A program made the position numbers and the translations under genes. The notes under the pieces were generated by a model. It searched no databases, was not told the DNA's origin, and was given only the letters and a program-made list of their open reading frames with translations. Below are positions 1 through 8,983 of a stretch of DNA of 33,418 nt, piece by piece. This stretch comes from S34-282 sp034422075 (GTDB taxonomy: Bacteria; Chloroflexota; Dehalococcoidia; Lucifugimonadales; Australimonadaceae), in assembly GCA_034422075.1 (NCBI GenBank), contig DAOUJX010000033.1, positions 1 through 33,418 of the forward strand, read 5' to 3'. The stretch's first letter is position 1; each line of letters begins with the position of its first letter.

Positions 1-2355
1 ATTCGCACGGAGCGGCCCGTTCCGATGGGGCAGGCGACCCTTCAGATCGACTTCCAGGGCACGCTCAATGATCAGTTGCGCGGCTTCTACCGCAGCCGCT
101 ATGCCGGCGCCGACGGTGTCGAACGGTGGCTCGCCACTACCCAATTCGAAGCAACGGACGCACGGCGGGCGTTTCCGTGCTGGGACGAACCGGACGCCAA
201 GGCGTCATTCGCCGTCACCCTCGTCATCCCCGAAGACCTGACTGCGATATCCAACATGCCCATTGCGGAGGAGCGCGCGGCTGAAGGCGGCGCAAAGGCT
301 GTCGCTTTTCAGTCGACTCCTCCGATGTCCACCTACTACCTCGCCTTCCTCGTTGGCGATTTCGTAGCGGTTGAACAGACGGATGCGGGCGGGGTGCTCC
401 ACCGCATCTGGGCGACACGCGGCAAGGAAGAGCAGGGGAGATTCGCACTCGACCACAGCGTGAGGTTGCTCGAGTACCTGAACGGCTACTTCGGCACCCC
501 GTACCCGCTGCCCAAATTGGACCACATCGCCGTGCCTGACTTCGCGGCAGGCGCGATGGAGAACTGGGGCTGCATCACCTACCGCGAGACCGCGCTTCTT
601 TTCGACCCGCAAAACTCTGCCGCTCAAACGCGGCAGCGCATCCTCCAAGTCGTCGCGCACGAGATGGCGCACATGTGGTTCGGCGACCTTGTGACCATGG
701 AGTGGTGGGATGATCTCTGGCTCAACGAGTCGTTCGCTTCCTGGATGGGAGACAAGGCCGTCGACTACCTCTACCCCGAATGGGAGATGTGGACGCAGTT
801 CGTGTCCGACGACATGAACTCCGCATTCGCACTCGATGCCCTCCGCACGTCGCACCCCATCGAGCAGCCCGTCAACGATCCGGCGGAGATACGCGAACTG
901 TTCGATGCGATCTCCTACTCCAAGGGCGGCTCGGTCCTGCGGATGCTGGAGGACTATCTGGAACCCGAGCGCTTCCGTCAGGGCTTGCGCGACTATATTG
1001 AGGCCCATGCCTACGCAAACGCCCGTGGCGCCCATCTGTGGGAGGCACTTGAGAAGGCATCGGGTAAGCCTGCCGTCGCCATCGCTGACTCGTGGGTCAA
1101 GCAGACGGGCTTTCCGGTGGTGAATGTCGACGTCCTGCGCGGCAACGAGGGTGTCAGCCTTTCGCTTCACCAGCGCCGATTCCTCTACGACGATCTCATC
1201 GGCCCAGATGCTGCCCATGACGATGCCACGTGGCAGATTCCAGTCGCCATTGCGCGTGAAGACTCCCTCGCAGGCCTGCCCACACTAATGGACGAGCGTG
1301 AGATGACGCTAGGGCTAGACCCTTCTGGGTCGCCAACCGACTGGATAAAGGTCAACGCGGGCCAGACCAGCTTCTTCCGTGCCAACTATGGCGAAGAAGA
1401 ATGGGAACGATTGCGCCATGCGGTCGACGCCGGTGAACTGCCGCCGTCAGACCGCCTCGGCTTGCAGAGCGACGCCTACGCCCTCACGCGTGCTGGCCAT
1501 CTGCCCGCCACGGTCTTTCTATCGCTCGCTCGTGCCTACGACGGCGAAAACGAGGCTACAGTCCTTGGCGACCTCGCCTCAAACTTGCGCGGCGTGCAAG
1601 TGTTGCTTAGCGACCAGCCCTTCATCGATGCGTTCGACGCCTTCGCGCGCGACCGCTTCGCACAGGCCGCCGCTCGCGCAGGCTGGGACGCAGCTCCCGG
1701 CGAAGGGCACCTCGATGCGCTCTATCGCGCCACCGCGCTTGGCCAGTACGGCGGCTATGGCGCGACGGCGACGGTCGCTGAGGCAGCGGCGCGCTTCAAT
1801 GCCTACGCCTCAGAGGGCGCAGCGCTGCATCCCGATATTCGCTCCATCGCATACGCCCTTGCCGCGCTGGAAGGCGACCGTGACACCTACGACGCGATGT
1901 GGCGCCTGTACGGCGAAGCCGACCTCCACGAAGAGAAGATGCGCCTACTCGGTGCGATGACCAACTTCAAGCGTCAGGACTTGCTGTCAGACCTCCTTGA
2001 GCGTGGCATGAATCCCGAATTCGTGCGCTCACAGGACACCGTTCTTGTTCTCGTACGCGCTGGCATGAACCGTCACGCTCGCGACCTCACCTGGGAGTTC
2101 ATCAAGGGAAACTGGGAGGAACTCGACCGCCGGTACGGAAAGGGCGGTTTCGCCATCATGCGGCTCGTCGAGGTCAGCGGCCGCTTCACTACCTCCGCTC
2201 GTGCTGAGGAGGTGAAGGCCTTCTTCGACGCTAACCCCGTGCCTTCTGCCGCTAGGACGGTGCAGCAATGCCTCGAGCGCATCCGGCTGAACGAGGCATG
2301 GGTGGCACGCAACGCCGCGCCGCTGGAGGCATGGCTCGCTAGCGCCGCCAGCTAG
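1..2355 (+). CDS. M1-family zinc aminopeptidase (PepN/ERAP-like), 5' end cut by window
   Basis: Removes N-terminal amino acids from peptides with one catalytic zinc. The frame is open from base 1, and the first ATG (25) lies inside the N-terminal beta domain, so the true start is upstream of the window. The exopeptidase motif GAMEN is at 550-564. The zinc site HEMAH is at 658-672, and the third ligand Glu (in NES) follows 18 residues later at 727-729. The catalytic domain is followed by about 400 residues of the helical ERAP1-like C-terminal domain, so the visible 784 codons lack only roughly the first 60-80 residues of a normal enzyme. No signal peptide can be judged because the N-terminus is missing. 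The next gene, sdhA, has its own promoter and is not obviously linked. Family assignment is firm; substrate preference is unknown. Confidence 0.95.
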   Translation: MRTERPVPMGQATLQIDFQGTLNDQLRGFYRSRYAGADGVERWLATTQFEATDARRAFPCWDEPDAKASFAVTLVIPEDLTAISNMPIAEERAAEGGAKAVAFQSTPPMSTYYLAFLVGDFVAVEQTDAGGVLHRIWATRGKEEQGRFALDHSVRLLEYLNGYFGTPYPLPKLDHIAVPDFAAGAMENWGCITYRETALLFDPQNSAAQTRQRILQVVAHEMAHMWFGDLVTMEWWDDLWLNESFASWMGDKAVDYLYPEWEMWTQFVSDDMNSAFALDALRTSHPIEQPVNDPAEIRELFDAISYSKGGSVLRMLEDYLEPERFRQGLRDYIEAHAYANARGAHLWEALEKASGKPAVAIADSWVKQTGFPVVNVDVLRGNEGVSLSLHQRRFLYDDLIGPDAAHDDATWQIPVAIAREDSLAGLPTLMDEREMTLGLDPSGSPTDWIKVNAGQTSFFRANYGEEEWERLRHAVDAGELPPSDRLGLQSDAYALTRAGHLPATVFLSLARAYDGENEATVLGDLASNLRGVQVLLSDQPFIDAFDAFARDRFAQAAARAGWDAAPGEGHLDALYRATALGQYGGYGATATVAEAAARFNAYASEGAALHPDIRSIAYALAALEGDRDTYDAMWRLYGEADLHEEKMRLLGAMTNFKRQDLLSDLLERGMNPEFVRSQDTVLVLVRAGMNRHARDLTWEFIKGNWEELDRRYGKGGFAIMRLVEVSGRFTTSARAEEVKAFFDANPVPSAARTVQQCLERIRLNEAWVARNAAPLEAWLASAAS

Positions 2356-2365
2356 GACACCGCCG

Positions 2366-2395
2366 TTGTCTCCGCCGAAAGGCTCGTGCTATAGT
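2366..2395 (+). promoter_or_regulatory. Candidate sigma70-type promoter for the sdh operon
   Basis: TTGTCT (2366-2371) and TATAGT (2390-2395) are separated by 18 bases. A TG one base before the -10 (2387-2388) makes it an extended -10. It sits in the 74-base gap between the aminopeptidase stop and sdhA, giving a leader of about 28 bases. Seen by eye only. Confidence 0.5.
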
Positions 2396-2429
2396 CGAAT
2401 CATCCCCGGCAGGAAGGTTGTGACGCTGC

Positions 2430-4142
2430 ATGGCTGACCACGACGTGCTTGTCGTCGGCGCGGGGCTCGCTGGAATGCGAGCGGCGATTGCTGCACATCG
2501 CGCTGGAGCGCAAGTCGCCATCATCTCGAAAGTCCATCCGGTACGCAGCCACTCCAATGCCGCTCAAGGCGGCATCAACGCAGCCCTCCGTGGAGCGGAA
2601 GACTCTGTTAACTCACATGTCTATGACACCGTCAAGGGCAGCGATTACCTTGGCGATCAGGACGCCATCGAGTTGATGTGCAATGAGGCTCCCGGCGAGA
2701 TCATCAACCTTGAGCATATGGGCGTCGTCTTCAACCGCGACGAGGAGGGTCGCCTGGGGACGCGCGCTTTCGGCGGTGCGTCGTACGCGCGCACCTTCTT
2801 CGTCGCCGACATTACGGGCCAAGCCATCCTCCACGTCATGTACGAGCAGATCATTCGCTCCGGCGTCCGCTCCTATGAGGAGTGGTTCGTCGTCGACCTC
2901 ATCGTCGAAGACAATGTCTGCAAGGGGGTCGTGGCGATGGACCTGATGACCGGCCAACTCCGCGCCATCACCGCCAAGGCGACGATACTGGCTAGCGGCG
3001 GCGTTGGGCGCGCGTTCGAACCGACCACCAATGCCCTCATCTGCACCGGCGACGGTATGGCCCTCGCTTATCGTTACGGCGCTACCCTCCTCGACATGGA
3101 GATGGTGCAGTACCACCCGACGACCCTCATGGGCAACGGCGTTCTCCTTACCGAGGCTGCACGAGGGGAAGGGGCATATCTCCTGAACGCCAAGGGCGAG
3201 CGCTTCATGGAGCACTACGCCCCAAAGATGAAGGAGCTGGCGTCCCGCGACGTCGTCTCTCGCGCGGAGCAGACAGAGATAGAGGAGGGGAGAGGCGTCA
3301 ACGGCTGCGTGCTGCTGGACCTCCGCCACCTAGGCCGTGACCTCATCATGACCAAACTCGGCTACATCCATGAGGTGGCGATGGACTTTGCCAACGTGGA
3401 CATCGCCGACGACCCGGTCCCCATTCGCCCGGGCCAGCACTACATCATGGGGGGCATAAAGACCGATATCGCCACCCGCACGTGGGACGATTCCGGCGAG
3501 AACCGCTGGGCCGGTGTCCGAGGCCTATTCGCCGCTGGCGAGACAGCCTGCGTCAGTGCGCACGGCGGCAATCGCCTGGGCGCTAACTCCCTTCTTGAAA
3601 CCGTTGTTTTCGGCAAGATTGCCGGTGAGGTCGCCACCGAGTATGCACGCGACACGGACTTTGCCGAGCCCTCGGCCGACGCCCACCGCGCCGATAACGA
3701 GCGCCGCATCAAGGAGGTACTCGACCGCCCCGACGTGCCTGACGACTATACCGCCAAGGTTCGCCTTGAGATGGGGCAGGCAATGAACGAGCACCTCGCC
3801 GTCTTCCGCACGGAAGATGGAATGCAAGATGCTGCTGCCAAGGTCCAAGAGCTCAAGCAGCGCTACGAGCGCCTATCCGTTCCCCACAAGGGGCGGGTAT
3901 ACAACACTTCCCTCATCTTCCATCTGGAACTCGGCTTCATGCTCGACCTGTCGGAGACGATTTGCGCCGCGGGGCTCACTCGGAAGGAGAGCAGGGGCGC
4001 ACACTTCAGGCGCGACATGCCCGAGCGCAATGACGACGAATGGATGAAGCACACCACGGCAGTGCTTGAGAACGGCGGCGCCAAAGTCGGCACCCTGCCG
4101 GTCACGATTACTACCTGGGAGCCACAGGCCCGCGTCTACTAG
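2430..4142 (+). CDS. sdhA: Succinate dehydrogenase/fumarate reductase flavoprotein subunit
   Basis: Oxidises succinate to fumarate (or the reverse) with covalent FAD, passing electrons to the iron-sulfur subunit encoded next. The 570-residue product has the dinucleotide motif GAGLAG at residues 10-15 and the FAD-linking His at 41 in HSNAAQGGIN. The substrate-site HPTT follows QY in the middle of the protein, and GGNRLGANSLLE carries the catalytic and FAD-binding region. Length is normal for the family. The ATG at 2430 follows AGGAAGG and no earlier in-frame start fits better. sdhB begins 30 bases after the stop. Direction (succinate dehydrogenase or fumarate reductase) cannot be read from the sequence; the TCA genes icd and mdh further right favour oxidation. 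Confidence 0.96.
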   Translation: MADHDVLVVGAGLAGMRAAIAAHRAGAQVAIISKVHPVRSHSNAAQGGINAALRGAEDSVNSHVYDTVKGSDYLGDQDAIELMCNEAPGEIINLEHMGVVFNRDEEGRLGTRAFGGASYARTFFVADITGQAILHVMYEQIIRSGVRSYEEWFVVDLIVEDNVCKGVVAMDLMTGQLRAITAKATILASGGVGRAFEPTTNALICTGDGMALAYRYGATLLDMEMVQYHPTTLMGNGVLLTEAARGEGAYLLNAKGERFMEHYAPKMKELASRDVVSRAEQTEIEEGRGVNGCVLLDLRHLGRDLIMTKLGYIHEVAMDFANVDIADDPVPIRPGQHYIMGGIKTDIATRTWDDSGENRWAGVRGLFAAGETACVSAHGGNRLGANSLLETVVFGKIAGEVATEYARDTDFAEPSADAHRADNERRIKEVLDRPDVPDDYTAKVRLEMGQAMNEHLAVFRTEDGMQDAAAKVQELKQRYERLSVPHKGRVYNTSLIFHLELGFMLDLSETICAAGLTRKESRGAHFRRDMPERNDDEWMKHTTAVLENGGAKVGTLPVTITTWEPQARVY

Positions 4143-4171
4143 GCGCGCGAGGGTCAGGCAACGGAGGTGCC

Positions 4172-5170
4172 ATGCAGGCGACGCTACGAGTGAAGCGCTA
4201 CGACCCTGAAGCACACGCCCCAGAGGCGCACGTCCAGGAGTACGCGCTAGACGTCGAAGAGCACTTCACCGTCCTCGATTCGCTCATCAAGGTACGGGAG
4301 GAGGTCGACCCGAGCCTCGCCGTTCGCTGCTCCTGCCGCGCGTCTATCTGCGGCTCGTGCGCCATGCGGGTCAATGGCAGAGCACGCCTCGCTTGCAAGA
4401 CGAAGATGACGACGGTTGCACCCGAGGGCGAACCGGTGGACGTCGAGCCGATGGGCAATCAGCGCGTCGTTCGCGATCTCGTGACCGACGCCAGCCTCTT
4501 CTGGGACAAGATTCGCTCCGTCGACCCCTTCTTGCAGCCGAAAGGCCCCGAGCCTGAAGAGGAGTACATCGCTTCCAACGAATCGATGCTTAACCTCATC
4601 ACGCCGATGGGCTGCATCATGTGCGGCGCCTGCGTCTCCGACTGCACCGTCCTGGAGGTGGACCCCAACTTCCTCGGCCCTGCTGCCTTAGCAAAGGCGT
4701 ACCGATTCGTCGGCGACCCCCGCGACGAGGCCGATGCTGAGCGCCTGGGGTTGCTCAATGAGACGGGCGGCGTTTGGGACTGCACCCGCTGCTACGAGTG
4801 CGTGCAGGTCTGCCCTAAGGGCGTCGCGCCGATGGATCGCATCATGGAGCTGCGTGAGGCCGTGCAGCGCGCCGGAATGCCGAGCACTATCGGCTCGCGG
4901 CACGTCGAATCGTTCGTCCGCTCGGTCTCCCGTGCGGGCTGGCTCGACGAGACAATGCTTGCGGTTGACTCGTGGGGCAAGTTCAACTTACCCAAGCTGA
5001 TTGGCAGCGCCCCAGTCGGCTTGCGGGCGCTTGTACGCGGCAAAATGCCCAGGCCGGGACTGCTTCATCACAAGCGCCCCGGCGCTGAGAACATCAAGCG
5101 CATCTTCGACCGCCTCGCCGACGAGCCTTCGAGCCTGGCGACGGCAGTCGGCATGGGCGCGCATAACTAG
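4172..5170 (+). CDS. sdhB: Succinate dehydrogenase/fumarate reductase iron-sulfur subunit
   Basis: Carries electrons from SdhA through three iron-sulfur clusters. In the 332-residue product the N-terminal [2Fe-2S] ligands are Cys55, Cys60, Cys63 and Cys75. The C-terminal part has CIMCGACVSDC (Cys148, 151, 154, 158) and CTRCYECVQVCPKG (Cys204, 207, 210, 214). Classical SdhB has no Cys at the position of Cys207, which leaves the middle cluster as [3Fe-4S]. The extra Cys here could complete a second [4Fe-4S] cluster, as described for archaeal-type enzymes that use a CCG-domain subunit. The protein is longer than E. coli SdhB (about 238), with about 90 extra C-terminal residues after the last cluster motif. 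An ATG with GGAGG upstream starts it; the CCG gene follows after 20 bases. Confidence 0.95.
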   Translation: MQATLRVKRYDPEAHAPEAHVQEYALDVEEHFTVLDSLIKVREEVDPSLAVRCSCRASICGSCAMRVNGRARLACKTKMTTVAPEGEPVDVEPMGNQRVVRDLVTDASLFWDKIRSVDPFLQPKGPEPEEEYIASNESMLNLITPMGCIMCGACVSDCTVLEVDPNFLGPAALAKAYRFVGDPRDEADAERLGLLNETGGVWDCTRCYECVQVCPKGVAPMDRIMELREAVQRAGMPSTIGSRHVESFVRSVSRAGWLDETMLAVDSWGKFNLPKLIGSAPVGLRALVRGKMPRPGLLHHKRPGAENIKRIFDRLADEPSSLATAVGMGAHN

Positions 5171-5190
5171 GCGGGAACGGTGAGGTTTGC

Positions 5191-6078
5191 ATGAAGTACG
5201 CCTTTTACCCCGGCTGCGTTTCTCGGGGCGGAGCACCTGAGCTTTACTCTTCCACGATGGCCGTCGCCGACAAGCTCGGTATTGAACTGGAAGAAATCAT
5301 CGGCGCTGCATGCACCGGGGCAGGTGTGCTGCAAGAGAAGGGTCTGAAGCTTGGCGACACCCTCAACGCTCGCACGTTCGCCTTGGCCGAGCGCATGGGG
5401 CTGACGACCATCCTCACCATCTGCTCCACCTGCCAGGGAGTCATGGCGCAAGCCAACCACCGCCTCGTCAACGACTCCGGCTACCTCTCTGAAATCAACC
5501 GCGAACTGAAGCCGGAGGGCCTCGAGTACACGGGGCGGATCATCGTCAAGCACCTCGTCTGGGTATTGGTCGAAGAGATAGGCCTCGACCACGTGAAGTC
5601 ACTTGTCGTCAACCCGCTGCCCTCGCTCAAGGTTGCCCCGTTCTACGGTTGCTACATCCTGCGCCCCTCATGGGCGCTCGGCATCGACGAGAACCCCGGG
5701 CGTGAGCAGTACCTAGAGCGCATCATCGAGACGCTTGGCTCCGAGCCCGTCAACTTCCCCGGGCGTACGCGCTGCTGCGGCTTCCCTATCCTGCTCATCA
5801 ACGAGAAGAACGCGACGGCGATGACCGGCAAGCACACGCACGACGCGTCGGAAGCCGGCGCCGACGCGATGGTCACGCCGTGCCCGCTATGCCACCTTAA
5901 CCTCGACGGCTACCAGCCCAAGGCGCGCGCCCAGCGGGGCGAGAAAGCCGATTTGCCCATCCTCCATCTGCCTCAGTTGCTCGGCATGGCGTTCGGTCTG
6001 GACACCAAGTCTCTCGGCTTGGGCCGCCACATCGTCAGCACAAAGCCGTTGCTGGAGAAGGCCTCCATCCACGCGTAG
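5191..6078 (+). CDS. CCG-domain subunit (SdhE / HdrB-like) of succinate dehydrogenase
   Basis: A 295-residue protein of the heterodisulfide reductase subunit B family, expected to link SdhAB to the membrane quinone or a thiol acceptor in place of cytochrome-b anchors. It has two CCG domains. The second is canonical: Cys in FYGCYI, then RCCGFP, then CPLC. The first has Cys9, Cys41 and CSTC (78-81), but the CC pair is ACTG, so one Cys is missing. There are no obvious transmembrane helices, and no anchor gene lies between it and the convergent nuclease gene, whose stop is 4 bases away. The order sdhA-sdhB-CCG with short gaps shows an operon. Methanogen thiol:fumarate reductase fuses the same modules and is the main alternative reading. 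Confidence 0.88.
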   Translation: MKYAFYPGCVSRGGAPELYSSTMAVADKLGIELEEIIGAACTGAGVLQEKGLKLGDTLNARTFALAERMGLTTILTICSTCQGVMAQANHRLVNDSGYLSEINRELKPEGLEYTGRIIVKHLVWVLVEEIGLDHVKSLVVNPLPSLKVAPFYGCYILRPSWALGIDENPGREQYLERIIETLGSEPVNFPGRTRCCGFPILLINEKNATAMTGKHTHDASEAGADAMVTPCPLCHLNLDGYQPKARAQRGEKADLPILHLPQLLGMAFGLDTKSLGLGRHIVSTKPLLEKASIHA

Positions 6079-6082
6079 GTGA

Positions 6083-7033
6083 TCAGAAGGTCCTGCCGGC
6101 CCCTTCCGCAAGCTGCTCCTTGTCCAGTTCGTAGAATTCGCAGTGGCGGCATTCCTCTCTATCAGCACGCAGCGGGAAGTCTTCAGGCACGAGCGGCGCG
6201 TTGAGCTCTGCGTCGGCCAAGTACTGCCGCATCGCCGACACGCTGTCGCGTATGCCCTCGGCGCACCGGTCGAGGTCGTCGGCCGTAAACGCCAGCTCCT
6301 CTGCCTCACCCGGCCACAGCCATTCGATGCGTGCACGGATGTTCGAAGCCGCTACCCCGTGCATCTCCCGTACGTACAGCGCGTAGACCGTCATCTGCTC
6401 CCGGCTGTCCTCTTGCTTGCCTGACTTCCAGTCCACCACCGTCCATTCATTGCGGCTATTCCGGAATACGAGGTCGGGCACCGCATGGACGGGTGTTCCA
6501 CCGACGTCGTACGTTACGAACCCCTCTATCGCCCGCAAGTCGACGCGCGGCGCGGCTGCGGCCTCCCGGAAGCTCACAGAATCGGGCAGGTGCGAAAGGC
6601 ACGCTCTCACCTGTTCCTTGGCCTCTGCGACCTGGTATTCCTCGATGCCCACGTCGTAGTAGAACTCCCTGAACATTCGCATGTACTTGGGCGAACGTAG
6701 CCATTGGTCGCGGCTCTGCGAATCGGCCCAGGCCTTGTTCAGACGGTCACGCGCCGCCGCGTACATCTGCTCCACCGTCGGCGCCTTCGTGCCGGAGCGT
6801 ACTGCGTGCAACGCTTGCGACGCCGCCTCATGGACGACGGCGCCTATTTCCAAGGGCAGACTCGTCAGATTCTTCAGCCGGTAGGCGCGCTGCGCATACG
6901 GCGGGCCGTCCTGGCTCCAGCCGTTATGGGAGGCGTAGTAGTGGTAGTAGTACTTGCGCAGACACTGCTGGAACTTTTGGCGGCGGCTGTGCGACCACGA
7001 CATTTCAGGGAACTCGCGGTGCTGGTAAGGCAT
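6083..7033 (-). CDS. RecB-type PD-(D/E)XK nuclease with Cas4/AddB-like cysteines
   Basis: A stand-alone nuclease domain of 316 residues, probably acting on DNA ends or single strands. The RecB-family signature is present in order: VVHEAA (His), AVPDLVF (Asp), VDWKSGK (D-x-K) and QMTVYALY (Q-x-x-x-Y). A Cys near the N-terminus (Cys24, in FQQCLRKYYY) and CRHC near the C-terminus resemble the split iron-sulfur cage of Cas4 and AddB, but the usual last Cys is absent, so cluster formation is uncertain. I chose the ATG at 7033 because GGGAGAG precedes it; an upstream in-frame ATG at 7063 has no such site. No cas genes, repeats or helicase lie in the window. It ends 4 bases from the convergent CCG gene. 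Fold is confident; role unknown. Confidence 0.82.
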   Translation of the reverse strand: MPYQHREFPEMSWSHSRRQKFQQCLRKYYYHYYASHNGWSQDGPPYAQRAYRLKNLTSLPLEIGAVVHEAASQALHAVRSGTKAPTVEQMYAAARDRLNKAWADSQSRDQWLRSPKYMRMFREFYYDVGIEEYQVAEAKEQVRACLSHLPDSVSFREAAAAPRVDLRAIEGFVTYDVGGTPVHAVPDLVFRNSRNEWTVVDWKSGKQEDSREQMTVYALYVREMHGVAASNIRARIEWLWPGEAEELAFTADDLDRCAEGIRDSVSAMRQYLADAELNAPLVPEDFPLRADREECRHCEFYELDKEQLAEGAGRTF

Positions 7034-7113
7034 GACTCTCTCCCGTGTCCTGTGCGCGGACATCCTTCACTGCCAAGAGCGAATGCGCCAAGAGCGGGGC
7101 CCATTCTGTTGCG

Positions 7114-7141
7114 TTGACAATCGGGCTTGCTCTGATACCGT
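7114..7141 (+). promoter_or_regulatory. Candidate promoter for the hydrolase array
   Basis: A perfect -35 TTGACA (7114-7119) is followed after 16 bases by TACCGT (7136-7141), which keeps the T, A and final T of the -10 consensus. It lies about 48 bases before the ATG at 7189, in the divergent gap with the nuclease gene. The weak -10 would suit a regulated promoter; no operator repeat is evident. Confidence 0.4.
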
Positions 7142-7188
7142 ACGCCACACTTGGGACACGCGCGGCAGTCCAGCGCATGGAGGACTCT

Positions 7189-8025
7189 ATGGCAACCCAA
7201 ACGCTCACGGAAGCGAGCACCAGCCGCTACGCAGACGCCAACGGCTTCAAGATACACTACAACGAAGCCGGCTCCGGTGACGCCATCATCTTCGTTCACG
7301 GCGGAGGCCCCGGAGCAAGCGGATGGAGCAATTTTGTCCGCAACATCGGCCCGCTCTCCGAGAAATACCGCGTCATCCTGGTCGACATGCCAGGCTTCGG
7401 CAAGTCCGACCCCATTGTCATCGGGCCTGAGAACGACCGGCTGCACGTCAACGCCAAGATATTCGTAGACTTCCTCGATTCGCTCGGCATCGAGCGAGCG
7501 CACTTCGTTGGCAACTCAATGGGAGGGGGCACGTCTGCATGCGTCGCCATCGCCTACCCCGAACGCGTCGACAAGCTCGTTCTCATGGGCGCCGCCGGCG
7601 GTGGCAAGAGCCTCTTCAGCCCGCTGCCCATGGAGGGCATCAAGGAGCTCTACCACGTCTTCCAAGAGCCGACGGTAGAGTCGTTCCGCAAGATGATCGA
7701 CCTCTTCGTCTACGACTCGTCCTTCGTTACCGACCAGCTCTTGGAGGAGCGCGTTGCGGGCCTGCTGGAGCACCCTGAACACCTGGAGGGTCGCAGGAAG
7801 TCCAACCCCGTCCTTCCTGACCTGACGATGGAGTTGCCCAAGATTCAGGCCAAGACACTCATCGTGTGGGGGCGCGACGACCTGTTCGTTCCGCTCGACC
7901 ATGCGCTCAAGTTCATGTGGCAGATACCGAACGCCCGGCTGCACATCTTCCCTCGCTGCGGCCACTGGGCGCAGTACGAGCACGCGGCCGGCTTCAACCG
8001 ACTACTTGCGGAGTTCCTCGGCTAA
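7189..8025 (+). CDS. Alpha/beta hydrolase, meta-cleavage product (C-C) hydrolase type, copy 1
   Basis: Resembles BphD/HsaD/MhpC enzymes, which split the C-C bond of ring-fission products of aromatic or steroid degradation. The 278-residue product has the full set of family features: the oxyanion loop HGGGPGASG, nucleophile elbow GNSMGG (Ser), acid in WGRDDLFVP (Asp) and base in CGHWAQYE (His). The start is the ATG at 7189 because GGAGG lies 5 bases upstream and because copy 2 begins with the same residues MATQTLTE. It is first of four paralogs in one direction, followed by copy 2 after 33 bases. The exact substrate cannot be told; no ring-cleavage dioxygenase is adjacent. Other C-C or ester substrates are possible. 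Confidence 0.9.
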   Translation: MATQTLTEASTSRYADANGFKIHYNEAGSGDAIIFVHGGGPGASGWSNFVRNIGPLSEKYRVILVDMPGFGKSDPIVIGPENDRLHVNAKIFVDFLDSLGIERAHFVGNSMGGGTSACVAIAYPERVDKLVLMGAAGGGKSLFSPLPMEGIKELYHVFQEPTVESFRKMIDLFVYDSSFVTDQLLEERVAGLLEHPEHLEGRRKSNPVLPDLTMELPKIQAKTLIVWGRDDLFVPLDHALKFMWQIPNARLHIFPRCGHWAQYEHAAGFNRLLAEFLG

Positions 8026-8058
8026 TGGTCGAACGCATTCCCTAGGAGGCCTCAAGAC

Positions 8059-8898
8059 ATGGCAACCCAAACACTGACAGAAGAAGGCACCAGCCGCTAT
8101 GTTCAAGCTGGTGACATCCGACTGCACTACAACGAGGCGGGAAGCGGCGAAGCGGTCATCATGCTCCATGGCGGAGGCCCTGGTGCGTCCGGCTGGAGCA
8201 ACTTCCGCACCAACATCGGTGACTTCTCCGAGAAGTACCGTACCCTTCTGCTCGACATGCCCCAGTATGGCAAGTCGGACGCGGTCGTCATCGACGGCGA
8301 CGCCACGCGCTACAACGCCGCCTCGATCAAGGCGATGTTCGATGAGCTCGGCATCGACAAGGCCCACTTCATCGGCAACTCGTTCGGCGGTGCCACCTCC
8401 CTGCGCTTTGCTCTCGACTACCCCGAACGCGTCGGGAAGCTCGTTGTCATGGGCCCTGCAGGCAGCGGCCCCTCCTACTTCATGCCGCGCCCGCTCGAGG
8501 GCATCAAGGCTCTCAACGCATGGTGGGACAATCCCACGCGCGAGCAGATGGTCAAGATCGTCGACCTCTTCGTGTATGACCAAAAGTTCAAGACGGATGA
8601 GCTGATTGACCTGCGCCAGAGCAACGCGCTGAGCCACCCTGAGCACATGGAGGCGCGCAAGAAGTCGGTCAACCGCATTACCCCTGATTTCACGCCGGAA
8701 CTGCAGAACGTGCAGGCCAAGACGCTGGTGATATGGGGCAGGGACGACCGCTTCTCGCCGCTCGACTTCGCGCTGAACATGCTCTGGCGCATCCCGGACT
8801 GCCAGGTGCACGTCTTTCCCGAGTGCGGTCACTGGGTGCAGTACGAGAAGTCAGACGAGTTCAACCGCCTCATCATGGACTTCATCGAGAACGACTAA
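8059..8898 (+). CDS. Alpha/beta hydrolase, meta-cleavage product type, copy 2
   Basis: A 279-residue paralog of the preceding gene, probably arisen by tandem duplication: the first codons are nearly identical in DNA and both begin MATQTLTE. The complete catalytic set is kept: HGGGPGASG, GNSFGG (Ser), WGRDDRFSP (Asp) and CGHWVQYE (His). The ATG follows AGGAGG at a good distance. The cap region between nucleophile and acid (about residues 145-210) differs clearly from copy 1, with Trp and Lys-rich segments, which in this family sets substrate choice. So the two copies may act on different ring-fission products. It lies inside the array, 85 bases before the small unknown gene. Confidence 0.9.
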   Translation: MATQTLTEEGTSRYVQAGDIRLHYNEAGSGEAVIMLHGGGPGASGWSNFRTNIGDFSEKYRTLLLDMPQYGKSDAVVIDGDATRYNAASIKAMFDELGIDKAHFIGNSFGGATSLRFALDYPERVGKLVVMGPAGSGPSYFMPRPLEGIKALNAWWDNPTREQMVKIVDLFVYDQKFKTDELIDLRQSNALSHPEHMEARKKSVNRITPDFTPELQNVQAKTLVIWGRDDRFSPLDFALNMLWRIPDCQVHVFPECGHWVQYEKSDEFNRLIMDFIEND

Positions 8899-8983
8899 CT
8901 CCGTCATGCGGCTACCGGCCCTCCCTTCGGGCTGTGGACAGCCGAGGGCAGGCGCTGCGTGCAGCGAACAGGAGGATGGTGTC

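Noticed and set aside
205..1218. Long minus-strand open frame (337 codons) under the aminopeptidase gene
   Set aside because: It is antisense to the M1 catalytic domain with all its motifs; it has no ribosome site and no recognisable product. Long antisense frames are common in GC-rich genes.
2613..3329. Minus-strand open frame of 238 codons opposite sdhA
   Set aside because: Antisense to the flavoprotein; no ribosome site, no motif.
6083..7033. Cas4 of a CRISPR system
   Set aside because: No direct-repeat array or other cas gene is in the window, and the C-terminal Cys set is incomplete.
8002..8832. Minus-strand open frame of 276 codons opposite hydrolase copy 2
   Set aside because: Same kind of shadow; similar antisense frames also lie under copies 1, 3 and 4, as expected from shared codon usage.
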